Assembly (NCBI GenBank): GCA_964417925.1
Contig: CAYQJV010000003.1
Location: 17,205 to 81,204 of the forward strand
Source of the DNA: CAYQJV01 sp964417925
Lineage (GTDB): Bacteria; Hydrothermota; Tepidihabitantia; B3-TA06; CAYQJV01
Reading direction: 5' to 3'
DNA length: 64,000 nucleotides
Shown: piece by piece, positions 43,421-51,427 of the stretch
Layout: each line of letters opens with the position of its first letter
How positions within the stretch are numbered: the first letter of the stretch is position 1
Translations under genes and position numbers: made by a program
Notes under the pieces: generated by a model
The model's input: the letters and a program-made list of their open reading frames with translations, nothing else
Database searches by the model: none
What the model was told of the DNA's origin: nothing

Positions 43421-43480
43421 ATATTTCCATAAATCAAATTTTGGAATATGATTTTCTACAAATTTTAAAGAGGTATAGAA

Positions 43481-43508
43481 TTGACAAAACTTGAAAATTG
43501 GGTAATAT
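43481..43508 (+). promoter_or_regulatory. Promoter of the serine palmitoyltransferase operon (probably leaderless)
   Basis: TTGACA (43481-43486), 16 nt, TAATAT (43503-43508), then 6 nt to ATG 43515. No Shine-Dalgarno sequence fits in the gap. Confidence 0.75.
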
Positions 43509-43514
43509 TTTTAG

Positions 43515-44699
43515 ATGGAGTTGTTTAAAAAGTGTGAAGATTTTTATCCTGTTGTGGAGAGGGCTTACAGGGAGAATTATTATCCTTATTTTATTCCAAT
43601 AGATTCCCAGCCGGACCACAATGTTGTGATTTCTGGTAAGAGGATGATAATGCTTGGTTCAAATAACTATCTTGGCCTTACTTCTGATCCCAGAGTAAAA
43701 AAAGCAGCGATAGAGGCTGTAGAGAAGTACGGTACAGGTTGTACAGGCTCCAGATTTCTGAATGGTACGCTTGATATCCATGTGAAGTTGGAAAGGGAGC
43801 TTGCTGAGTTTTTTGAAAAGGATGATTGTATTGTTTTTTCCACTGGATATCAGGCAAATCTTGGAGTAATTTCTGCTCTTGTTCAGAAAGGCGATTATGT
43901 AATTACTGACAAATTGGATCATGCCTCAATAATTGATGGATGTAGGTTATCTTTTGGAGAAATGGTGAGGTTTGTCCATAATGATATGGAGAGTCTTGAG
44001 AATGTATTGAAGAAGCTTCCTAAGGAAGCAGGAAAGTTGATAGTGGTAGATGGGATATTTTCAATGGATGGTGATATTGCAAAACTTCCTGAAATAGTTT
44101 CTCTTGCAAAAAAATATGGAGCAAGGGTGATGGTGGATGATGCCCATGCTGTTGGAGTTCTGGGTGAGAGAGGGGCAGGCACAGCAGAGTATTTCGGTAT
44201 GCTTTCTCAGGTAGATTTAATAATGGGAACATTCAGTAAATCATTTGCATCTCTTGGGGGGTTTGTGGTGGGGGAGAAAAAGGTAATAACCTATATAAGG
44301 CATCATGCAAGATCCCTTATATTTTCTGCGAGTATGCCTCCTTCTGCAGTAGCAACTGCGAGAAAGGCACTTGAGATAATAAAAAATGAGCCTGAAAGGA
44401 GGAAAAAGTTGTGGAAAAATACAGAGAAGATGCTCAAGGGATTTAAAAGCATTGGTTTTGATACAGGAACTGCAGAAACACCGGTTATCCCTATAATAAT
44501 AGGGGATGATATGCTTACCATAAGGTTTTGGAAAGAACTTTTTGAAAATGGAGTTTTTGTAAATCCAGTTCTTCCTCCTGCAGTACCGCCTAAGAAATCT
44601 CTTTTAAGAACCAGTTATATGGCAACCCATGAGGAGGAGGAACTGGATGAGGCACTTTCAATTTTTGAGAAAATTGGTAAAAAACTGGGGATAGTATGA
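43515..44699 (+). CDS. spt: Serine palmitoyltransferase-like alpha-oxoamine synthase
   Basis: 394 aa, PLP-dependent. It condenses an acyl-CoA with an amino acid; here I favour serine plus palmitoyl-CoA (first sphingolipid step). Seen: YPYFIPIDSQ, MLGSNNYLGLTSDPRV, GTGCTGSRFLNGTLDIHVKLE, DHASIIDGCRLSFGEMVRFVHND, VDDAHAVGVLGERGAG, PLP-Lys in MGTFSKSFASLGGF near residue 242, ARSLIFSASMPPSAVATA, and MATHEEEEL. These read like Bacteroidetes SPT rather than KBL or BioF. The overlapping GNAT gene (ATGA) is the common partner in bacterial sphingolipid loci. KBL remains a weaker alternative. Confidence 0.82.
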   Translation: MELFKKCEDFYPVVERAYRENYYPYFIPIDSQPDHNVVISGKRMIMLGSNNYLGLTSDPRVKKAAIEAVEKYGTGCTGSRFLNGTLDIHVKLERELAEFFEKDDCIVFSTGYQANLGVISALVQKGDYVITDKLDHASIIDGCRLSFGEMVRFVHNDMESLENVLKKLPKEAGKLIVVDGIFSMDGDIAKLPEIVSLAKKYGARVMVDDAHAVGVLGERGAGTAEYFGMLSQVDLIMGTFSKSFASLGGFVVGEKKVITYIRHHARSLIFSASMPPSAVATARKALEIIKNEPERRKKLWKNTEKMLKGFKSIGFDTGTAETPVIPIIIGDDMLTIRFWKELFENGVFVNPVLPPAVPPKKSLLRTSYMATHEEEELDEALSIFEKIGKKLGIV

Positions 44700-45805
44700 T
44701 AGAGATAGAAGAGGTTAAAGAAAAAGATATAACTAAGTTTATAAAGTTTGCGTGGAAGATTTATAAAAATGATAAAAATTGGGTACCTCCGTTGATTTCA
44801 GAGCAAAAAGAAATCTTATCTTTGAAGAAGAATCCGTTTTTTGAACATGCAGAGGGGATTTACTTTATGGCTTATAAAAATGGAGAACCTGTAGGTAGAA
44901 TTGCAGGTTTTGTAGACAGAAATCATATTGAATTTCATCAAGAAAATGCAGGATTCTTTGGATTTTTTGAATGTATCAATGATTTTGAAGTTGCCCGCGT
45001 ATTGTTTGATTCGGTGAAGAATTGGCTTAAGGGAAAGGGAATGGAAATAATGAGAGGTCCTATGAATCCTTCTACAAACGATGAGTGTGCTTTCTTACTT
45101 GAGGGATATGATTCTCCACCTGTTATAATGATGACCTATAATCCTCCGTATTATCATGATCTTGTAAAACGTTATGGGATGAGAAAGGCAAAGGATCTGT
45201 ATGCATATTACCACTGGACACACAGACCGTTACCTGAGAAGTTAATGAGAATAGTGGAGAAGTTGAAGAATAAAAAGGAAATTCAGGTAAGGCCTATCAC
45301 ACCTGAAACACTGGAAGAAGATATAAAAAAGATCAAAATCATATATAACTCAGCTTGGGCAAAGAACTGGGGATTTGTTCCTATGACAGAGCATGAGTTT
45401 GATGTAATGGTGGAGAAATTGAAACAGATATATATTCCAGAACTTGCATTACTTGCAGAAATAGATGGAGAACCTGCAGGTGTTAGTGTTACCATTCCTG
45501 ATTATAATCAGGTGCTTATACATTTGAATGGAAGATTAACTCCTTGGGCTATTATTAAGTTCTTTTATTATAAGAGAAAGGTAGATCAATTAAGACTTTT
45601 AATATTAGGGGTAAGGCCTGAATTTCAAAAAACAGGGGTGGATGCATTGTTATATTATCATACCTTTGAAAATGCAAAAAAGTTGGGTTACAAAGGAGGA
45701 GAAATTTCATGGATTCTTGAAGATAACTATATGATCATAAGACCTATTGAGATGTTTGGGGCAAAGTTATATAAGAAGTATAGAATATATGAGATTGATA
45801 TCTAA
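44696..45805 (+). CDS. GNAT-fold acyltransferase, candidate bacterial ceramide synthase partner
   Basis: 369 aa, twice the size of an ordinary GNAT, with an N-terminal acyltransferase-like half (WKIYKNDKNWVPPLISEQKEIL, NPFFEHAEGIYFMAYKNGEPVGRIAGFVDRNH) and a C-terminal half with ILGVRPEFQKTGVDALLYYHTFENAKKLGY (acetyl/acyl-CoA loop). MRGPMNPSTNDECAFLLEGYDSPPVIMMTYNPPYY is characteristic of this long family. The family is found next to serine palmitoyltransferases in several phyla, and the Caulobacter ceramide synthase bCerS is a GNAT-superfamily protein; whether this one N-acylates a sphingoid base is inference. Its stop abuts the opposing stop with no gap. Confidence 0.72.
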   Translation: MIEIEEVKEKDITKFIKFAWKIYKNDKNWVPPLISEQKEILSLKKNPFFEHAEGIYFMAYKNGEPVGRIAGFVDRNHIEFHQENAGFFGFFECINDFEVARVLFDSVKNWLKGKGMEIMRGPMNPSTNDECAFLLEGYDSPPVIMMTYNPPYYHDLVKRYGMRKAKDLYAYYHWTHRPLPEKLMRIVEKLKNKKEIQVRPITPETLEEDIKKIKIIYNSAWAKNWGFVPMTEHEFDVMVEKLKQIYIPELALLAEIDGEPAGVSVTIPDYNQVLIHLNGRLTPWAIIKFFYYKRKVDQLRLLILGVRPEFQKTGVDALLYYHTFENAKKLGYKGGEISWILEDNYMIIRPIEMFGAKLYKKYRIYEIDI

Positions 45806-47539
45806 TCAACAAAAACAGGATTTTTGAATTAAAAACCATATATAAGATATTAAAAAAGAAAGTACGAGGTTCCCATCAATTAAAGTTTCAAATAAAACAT
45901 CTCTATAGAATATAGAGAATTTTTCTTTTATTGTAAATACAAGAATGTAAAGAAAAAGATTAAAGGAAAGGAAGATAGAAAGGGAGGGAGTAAAATTTTT
46001 AAAATAAGCTAAAGTCATTATCCCTAAGGATAGAGATAAAACTACTACTCCAAGAATTTTTGTTTTAGTTTCTCCGATAAGTACAGGGATACTTTCAATT
46101 CCGGTTACTAAATCTCCTTGTAAGTCTCTTAAACTGTATATAAGAGATCTGCAAAAAGCCATTGTAAATGCAAATAAAAATACTACTAATGTATTTGGGG
46201 AGATACTTTTTCCAGTAGAAAACATGTTTAAAAAAACAAGCATCAATGCCCATGCAGTAGCAAGAAATATGTCTTTGGAGCCTGGAATATCTGCGAAACT
46301 TTTGTATTTAAAAGGAAGGAATTTGAATCTATACAATATTCCAAGAAGGGAAAGCAAAAGCACTGCTCCAAAGGTCTTCCAAGAAAGAAACCATGAGACT
46401 GCAAGGGAAGATGAGACACCAAGAATACCAAGGATGATGAGCAATTTTCTGTGTTTTCTATAAAAATCACTTCTTGCTGGGTAGTTTATATCAAGTGTCT
46501 TTGGATCTGTGAGATGATTTAAAAGATGCATTGCAAATATGTAGGAAGCTGCTATCCATTCAAAAGCAAGAGATGGCTCTATTCCTAAGAGTCTTGAGCA
46601 TGCATAGCATAGAGAGGCAGCACTAAAAGCTACGTATAAGTGACTTCTTATAAAAAATCTCCATAACCATAGGATAAATTTTTTAATGCTTTTTCCCTGA
46701 ACTTGGAGCTCTTCAAGTTTATAAACTACTCTTTGTATAAGCCAATCCGGAGTTGATGCTCCAGCAGTTACTCCAATTTTTTTAAATTTTTTTATATCTG
46801 TTGGGAGTTCTTTTTCTCTTTCAATGTGGAAGGCGATTTTCCCTTCTTCTCTTATTATTTCTGCAAGTCTTCTTGTATTTGCACTATTTTTCCCTCCTAC
46901 CACAATTACTGCATCACATATTTTTGCAAGTTTTCTTGCTTCCTCCTGTCTTTCATCGGTTTCTTCACAGATTGTGTCATAAAGTTCAACATTTTTTCTA
47001 CTTTTTACAAGTTTCTTTATTTTTTCAAATCTTCTACGATTTTGCGTAGTTTGAACTACTATACATAATTTTTTTTCTTTTTTCTTTTTTATAATTTTTT
47101 CAAATTCTTTTTCATTCTCCGCAATCTCTGCTCTATTTTTAGCATATCCCATCAATCCCTTTACTTCTGAATGAGTCTTATCCCCTATTATTATTACTTC
47201 TTTTCCTTCTTTGATACATTTTTTTACAATCATCTGAACTCTATACACTTTTGGACAGGTAGCATCAATTATTTTTACCTTTTTTCTTTGAAGTTTTTTT
47301 CTTTCTTCAGGAGAAATGCCATGAGCTCTTATTATTACTCTTGATAAAGGAGGGATTTCTTCTATATTTTTTATTGTTTTTACGCCCCTCTGTTTTAAGA
47401 ATTCTACCATTTGGGGATTATGTATGAGGTCTCCATAAGAGACTATTTTTTCGTTCTTTATTAATTCTTTAAAAACAATCTGAATCGCTCTTCTTACACC
47501 GAAACAAAACCCTTTCTTTTTTGCTATTATTATCTGCAA
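45806..47539 (-). CDS. ispH: Fusion of IspH (HMBPP reductase) and a UbiA-type membrane prenyltransferase
   Basis: 577 aa, one uninterrupted frame. Residues 1-~275 are IspH: Cys12 in KKGFCFGVRRA, Cys95 in IDATCPKV, Cys191 in YDTICEETDERQ hold the [4Fe-4S] cluster, with THSEVKG and ASTPDWLI. Residues ~290-577 are a ~9-helix UbiA-like domain: LLNHLTDPKTLDINYPA near 340 (degenerate NDxxDxxxD) and SLRDLQGDLVTGIESIPVLIG with DxxxD at 472-476. IspH makes IPP/DMAPP; UbiA enzymes put prenyl chains on acceptors such as quinones or glycerol ethers. Start 4 nt after the purF stop. Confidence 0.9.
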   Translation of the reverse strand: MQIIIAKKKGFCFGVRRAIQIVFKELIKNEKIVSYGDLIHNPQMVEFLKQRGVKTIKNIEEIPPLSRVIIRAHGISPEERKKLQRKKVKIIDATCPKVYRVQMIVKKCIKEGKEVIIIGDKTHSEVKGLMGYAKNRAEIAENEKEFEKIIKKKKEKKLCIVVQTTQNRRRFEKIKKLVKSRKNVELYDTICEETDERQEEARKLAKICDAVIVVGGKNSANTRRLAEIIREEGKIAFHIEREKELPTDIKKFKKIGVTAGASTPDWLIQRVVYKLEELQVQGKSIKKFILWLWRFFIRSHLYVAFSAASLCYACSRLLGIEPSLAFEWIAASYIFAMHLLNHLTDPKTLDINYPARSDFYRKHRKLLIILGILGVSSSLAVSWFLSWKTFGAVLLLSLLGILYRFKFLPFKYKSFADIPGSKDIFLATAWALMLVFLNMFSTGKSISPNTLVVFLFAFTMAFCRSLIYSLRDLQGDLVTGIESIPVLIGETKTKILGVVVLSLSLGIMTLAYFKNFTPSLSIFLSFNLFLYILVFTIKEKFSIFYRDVLFETLIDGNLVLSFLISYIWFLIQKSCFC

Positions 47540-47543
47540 ATGT

Positions 47544-48974
47544 TTAGTTTTCCCTGGATTTTTTTCTGTCTTGCTCTATGGATAGAAGTTCCTCTTCGGT
47601 TACATAAGTGGGATAATTTCCAGAAAAACAAGCGGTGCAGAATGTTATATCTTTATCACCCCTAACTCCTTCCACCATTTTCTCAAAGTCTTGATAGATT
47701 AATGCGTCTGCCCCTATCTTTTCCTTTATTTCATTTTCAGAGTACTGCTTTGCTATGAATTCTTCTCTTGTTGCCATATCTATGCCGTATACGCATGGAT
47801 ATCTCAAAGGTGCAGAATAGACCCCGTAGTATACTTCCTTAGCTCCTGCATTTCTTACCATCTTGATTATTTCCTTGGATGTATTTCCTCTTACAATAGA
47901 ATCATCTATAAGAAGGACTCTTTTATTTTTTATCTCTGTTATTACAGGATTTAATTTTTGTTTTACCGAAACCCTTCTTATTTTTTGATTCGGCATTATG
48001 AAGGTTCTTGCAATATAACGATTTCTTATCAATCCTTCAGAGAGTTCTACTCCAAGTTCCTTTGCAAGAGCTATAGCCGCAGGTCTTGCTGTGTCTGGTA
48101 CAGCAATTACAACATCTGGTTTTATCTTCATTTTTTTACATTTTTCTGCAAGCAGTTTGCCGAGTCTCTTTCTCGCTTCAAGTACTCCTATTCCCTCAAG
48201 TATAGAATCCGGCCTTGCAAAATATACCCATTCAAATATACAGTGTGTTGGAGGAGTAGATACCAATCTTTCTGAAATTACTTCTAAATCTTCATTTACC
48301 CATACAACTTCACCTGGTTTTACATCTCTTACTGTTTCAAACCCCAAAAAATCAAAAACTACGGTTTCTGAGGCAAAGGCAATGGACGAGTTTTTTTTAC
48401 CCATTACAAGAGGTCTTATCCCCAATGGGTCCCTCCACGCTACGAGTCCTTTTCCTGCTATGAGTGAAATCACAGAATATGCTCCTTTTACCCTTTTTAT
48501 TACCTCCATTACTCCTTTTTTGATAGTGTCAAAACTGAACTCTCTATCTTCCATTCCTTCGGCAAATACATTTAGAATCACTTCTACGTCGCTTGTTGAA
48601 TTGATATATCTTTGGTTTTTTTCAAAAAGTTCTTTCTTTAATGAATAAAAGTTAATCACATTTCCGTTGTGTACCATTGCAATTCCAAATGGGTGATTTA
48701 TGTAGAAAGGTTGAGCATCTTCCGGAGATCCTCTTCCTATGGTAGGATATCTAACCTGTCCAATACCTATATTCCCCTTTAATCGTGAAAGATTTTTTTC
48801 GTTAAACACATTAAGAACTAAACCTATTCCCTTTTTCAAATGGAACATTTCATCATAAGTTACTATTCCTGCTGCATCTTGACCTCTGTGTTGTAGCATT
48901 AAAAGTCCTTGAAAGAGGTCGTATCCCACATTCTCGGTTTTTTCTTTATTAATTATTCCTAAAATTCCACACAT
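47544..48974 (-). CDS. purF: Amidophosphoribosyltransferase
   Basis: 476 aa, normal. It makes phosphoribosylamine from PRPP and glutamine, the first committed step of purine synthesis. Seen: N-terminal nucleophile Cys2 in MCGILGI (class II glutamine amidotransferase), MLQHRGQDAAGIV, MVHNGNVIN, and the phosphoribosyl-transferase loop VLLIDDSIVRGNTSKEIIKMVRNAGAKEVYYGV. The ATG follows the previous stop directly (TAAATG). It is far from purB/purC, so purine genes are split over the genome. Confidence 0.97.
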   Translation of the reverse strand: MCGILGIINKEKTENVGYDLFQGLLMLQHRGQDAAGIVTYDEMFHLKKGIGLVLNVFNEKNLSRLKGNIGIGQVRYPTIGRGSPEDAQPFYINHPFGIAMVHNGNVINFYSLKKELFEKNQRYINSTSDVEVILNVFAEGMEDREFSFDTIKKGVMEVIKRVKGAYSVISLIAGKGLVAWRDPLGIRPLVMGKKNSSIAFASETVVFDFLGFETVRDVKPGEVVWVNEDLEVISERLVSTPPTHCIFEWVYFARPDSILEGIGVLEARKRLGKLLAEKCKKMKIKPDVVIAVPDTARPAAIALAKELGVELSEGLIRNRYIARTFIMPNQKIRRVSVKQKLNPVITEIKNKRVLLIDDSIVRGNTSKEIIKMVRNAGAKEVYYGVYSAPLRYPCVYGIDMATREEFIAKQYSENEIKEKIGADALIYQDFEKMVEGVRGDKDITFCTACFSGNYPTYVTEEELLSIEQDRKKSREN

Positions 48975-49697
48975 TTAATCACCCATTTCAAAAAACTTGG
49001 TGTAAAGAGTTCTTAAATTTAAAGCATTTTTCTCCTCTTCAAGAGCTTTTTTAAACAACTGAAGTTTGTGAATAATATCTTCTTTAAAGATGTGTTCCTT
49101 ATTATTTAATTCATTGATAGCAAAAGATACCCCTGAAATCCACTGTTTCTTTACCTCTTCATTCTTTAACAGTACTTCAAAAGTACTGTCACTTAACATC
49201 CAGTTTTTGTTTATCTTTTCTAATACATAAAAATGAGGTAAGAAAGGAGATGCTATACCATAACACCCAAGGTTATCATGTCTCCAAGTGAGAATAATGT
49301 ATCTGTTTTTATATATTCCTGAGTATCCATCAACATTGAAATCCATGTATTCTCCATCCAAATATATTACAAGTCTTCCATAGGAATGGATTCCTGTTCC
49401 ACTGCATACAGTTTTTACTATCACTATATTTTTAAGTCTCCCATTTACAAGAAGTTTATCTGTTAACATTTGAGGAAATAGATTTTCCATGATCTCTCCG
49501 TATCCATCAGTAAAAATGGTTATTTTTTCTCCTTCATCTTCAATTATCAGGGAATATTCAAATGTTTTAAAGAACTCATCTTCTTCCATATGAAGGATCT
49601 CCATCTTTACAGTTTCAGGGATTCCATCTTCATCAATATCAGTTGATACCTGCCATCCAGCAATAGATATGAAAACGTATATTATCATAGTTATCAT
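48975..49697 (-). CDS. Secreted hypothetical protein with an N-terminal DxDxDG motif
   Basis: 240 aa. Short hydrophobic N-terminus (ITMIIYVFISIAGW), then VSTDIDEDGIPETVKME, a calcium-binding-like DxDxDG loop often seen in repeat proteins of secreted enzymes. The rest is beta-rich with a helical C-terminus (residues 190-236). I recognise no family. Start is Met1 (49697) or Met4 (49688); the promoter -10 box ends 5 nt before Met1 and no Shine-Dalgarno is present. It leads the purF-ispH-ubiA operon. Confidence 0.6.
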   Translation of the reverse strand: MITMIIYVFISIAGWQVSTDIDEDGIPETVKMEILHMEEDEFFKTFEYSLIIEDEGEKITIFTDGYGEIMENLFPQMLTDKLLVNGRLKNIVIVKTVCSGTGIHSYGRLVIYLDGEYMDFNVDGYSGIYKNRYIILTWRHDNLGCYGIASPFLPHFYVLEKINKNWMLSDSTFEVLLKNEEVKKQWISGVSFAINELNNKEHIFKEDIIHKLQLFKKALEEEKNALNLRTLYTKFFEMGD

Positions 49698-49702
49698 AAA
49701 TA

Positions 49703-49730
49703 ATATTACGCAGGTTATAATTTAAGTCAA
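49703..49730 (-). promoter_or_regulatory. Promoter of the 49697-purF-ispH/ubiA operon (probably leaderless)
   Basis: Minus strand TTGACT (49730-49725), 16 nt, TAATAT (49708-49703), then 5 nt to the ATG at 49697. Confidence 0.72.
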
Positions 49731-49736
49731 TTCTTA

Positions 49737-49782
49737 AAAATAAAAAACCCTGGGCGAAGGAGGGGAGAACCTTCGCCCAGGG
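49737..49782 (-). terminator. Strong intrinsic terminator
   Basis: On the minus strand, CCCTGGGCGAAGG (49782-49770), 9-nt loop TTCTCCCCT, CCTTCGCCCAGGG (49760-49748): 13 perfect base pairs, followed by TTTTTT A TTTT (49747-49737). It ends transcripts from the porX side and also the short transcript predicted from the promoter at 49817-49844. The stem is strikingly GC-rich for this sequence. Confidence 0.92.
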
Positions 49783-49811
49783 AGGGAGGGGTGTTGTCTA
49801 TAGAGCGCGAT
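49741..49811 (-). ncRNA. Predicted ~70-nt C-rich small RNA
   Basis: A perfect promoter (49844-49817) predicts a start near 49811, and the terminator ends it near 49741. Nothing codes between them, and the downstream gene has its own promoter. The 5' part (about 29 nt, ending CACCCCTCCCTCCC before and into the stem) should be single-stranded and the hairpin loop reads TTCTCCCCT. Both carry CUCC-type runs able to pair with GGAGG ribosome sites; CTCCCTCC is fully complementary to the dxs site GGAGGGAG at 18473-18480. Not seen transcribed, so this is prediction. Confidence 0.68.
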
Positions 49812-49816
49812 GGTAA

Positions 49817-49844
49817 ATTATAAACAAAAAAATTTTCTTGTCAA
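49817..49844 (-). promoter_or_regulatory. Perfect consensus promoter of the predicted small RNA
   Basis: Minus strand TTGACA (49844-49839), 16 nt, TATAAT (49822-49817), both boxes exact. It lies downstream of the porX stop (49901) and points at the terminator hairpin about 30 nt past the start site. Confidence 0.88.
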
Positions 49845-49900
49845 TATTTTTGGTAAGATACATAGAAAATTGACATACGAGTTCAGTAAATCTCTGAAAA

Positions 49901-51427
49901 TCATTTGGGTGTAAATTTTCCAAAAGGAAGGATCATTTCATCAGGAGATATTCCACCATGTTGATAAGTAAACTTATATTCTATTTCGTACTCTTTTGGT
50001 TTTGTTGGATATATAAAGTAATAGTTTTCCTTTGCTATTGCAAACCTCATTCCTCGTTGAGGAACTGGCAGGAAAAATTCAGATGGGTTGTGTAAAATAA
50101 TGCATCCTTTTTTATTTGCTTTCAAAGAATTTCCATATTTGTATCTTAGATTACGCGAGATTATTCTGCCTCCATGGATTATTAAGGGTTTTTTGACTTT
50201 TATAAAACCGTGATCTGTGGTTAGAAAAACAATATGTTCTGTTTTTTTCAATTTTTCTATAAAGGGCGGAAATATTGAATTGATAAACCATGTTCTGGTT
50301 ATATCAAGTAAAGCATATTCATTTCTAAAAACTTCTTCTGCAATATGTTTCTTTGTAACAGAGTGGATCAATACATCAAGGAAATTTACAACCATTATTT
50401 TTATTCTGTTTGGAGAATTCACATACTCCTCGAATATCTTTTCATGAACATCTGTTCTTGTTATCTTCTTAAAAAGAAAGTCTTCTTTCAATCCTTCTTT
50501 TTCAAGGTAAAATTTAAATAGCAAATCTTCGTATCTGTTTTGTCCTTCTTCGTTCCATATCCAGTACTCGGGATAATTTTTTACAATGTCGGAGGGCATC
50601 ATACCTGAAAATATCGCATTTCTTGCATATGGTGTTGCAGAGGGTAAAATTGAAATATAGTAGTTTGTCTTGGTTTCAAAATTTTCTTTCCAAAATGGAA
50701 GAATAGTAAAGTATTGGTCAAGTCTCATTGAATCAAATAATAAGAAGACTATCTTTTGTTTTTTTTCTTTTAATAATGGGAATATAAATTTTTTGAAAAG
50801 ATGAGTAGATGTTGGAATGGTACTATTGAGAATTAGTTTTCTGTACTCCTTTTCTACAAACTTCCCAAAGCCCGTCATTGCTTCCTCAGAAAACTCTTCC
50901 TCTATCTCTTTCAGAGATCTTTCTCCAAATCTTTTGAATCTCAATCTCCATCTTGTGATTATTTTATGATATTCTATCCAATTATCCCATGTATCTGGTA
51001 AGGGCAAGTTTCTTATTTCTTCTGCAAAACTTTTTGCTATGTTTCTTTTTACAAGTTCCTTTCTTTCAAGTAAGCGTTTTATAGATGCTAAAAATTGTGA
51101 AGGTGTAAAGGGTTTTATAACGAAGTCATCTGCAAGTTTTCCATAAGCTTCATCTATAAGTTCTTCATCCTCAAGCTTTGTAACGATGGCTACCATTATA
51201 TCTTCGTTACTCTTTTTTAGATTTTCTAAGGTCTCTATCCCATCTATTCCTGGCATCATTTCATCCACCAGTACAAGATCATAGTCCTTCCTTCTTGCCA
51301 TTTCAATTCCATCAGGTCCGTTTGTAGCAGTATCAACTTCGTATCCTTTTTCACAAAGTATATAAATATAAGGTTTTAAGTGTTCTATTTCATCATCTAT
51401 CCATAGAATTCTCATCTTTCTATCCAT
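49901..51427 (-). CDS. porX: PorX-like response regulator with PglZ/alkaline-phosphatase-fold effector domain
   Basis: 508 aa, close to PorX (~518). Residues 5-125 are a receiver domain with DDE at 11-13, phospho-acceptor Asp55 in LVLVDEMMPG and Lys in FVIKPF. Residues ~130-200 are helical, and ~215-508 a PglZ domain: LLFDSMRLDQY, ILPSATPYARNAIFSGMMP, MVVNFLDVLIHS, LTTDHGFI, YQHGGISPDEMILPFG, giving the Asp/Thr/His metal set. In Porphyromonas and Flavobacterium PorX controls type IX secretion. No PorY kinase is adjacent. Start overlaps the L,D-transpeptidase by 16 nt. Confidence 0.9.
   Translation of the reverse strand: MDRKMRILWIDDEIEHLKPYIYILCEKGYEVDTATNGPDGIEMARRKDYDLVLVDEMMPGIDGIETLENLKKSNEDIMVAIVTKLEDEELIDEAYGKLADDFVIKPFTPSQFLASIKRLLERKELVKRNIAKSFAEEIRNLPLPDTWDNWIEYHKIITRWRLRFKRFGERSLKEIEEEFSEEAMTGFGKFVEKEYRKLILNSTIPTSTHLFKKFIFPLLKEKKQKIVFLLFDSMRLDQYFTILPFWKENFETKTNYYISILPSATPYARNAIFSGMMPSDIVKNYPEYWIWNEEGQNRYEDLLFKFYLEKEGLKEDFLFKKITRTDVHEKIFEEYVNSPNRIKIMVVNFLDVLIHSVTKKHIAEEVFRNEYALLDITRTWFINSIFPPFIEKLKKTEHIVFLTTDHGFIKVKKPLIIHGGRIISRNLRYKYGNSLKANKKGCIILHNPSEFFLPVPQRGMRFAIAKENYYFIYPTKPKEYEIEYKFTYQHGGISPDEMILPFGKFTPK

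Noticed and set aside
43515..44699. 2-amino-3-ketobutyrate CoA ligase (KBL) or BioF
   Set aside because: Same fold and PLP site, but the motif text and the overlapping long GNAT gene fit serine palmitoyltransferase better, and no threonine dehydrogenase or biotin genes are adjacent. Kept only as an alternative.
49870..49897. Plus-strand TTGACA at 49870-49875 as a promoter
   Set aside because: Sixteen bases later the sequence is CTCTGA, not a -10 box, and it points into the 3' end of porX on the opposite strand.
49901..51427. PglZ protein of a BREX phage-defence system
   Set aside because: The receiver domain in front of PglZ and the ~508-aa length match PorX; no BrxC, PglX or other BREX genes are nearby.
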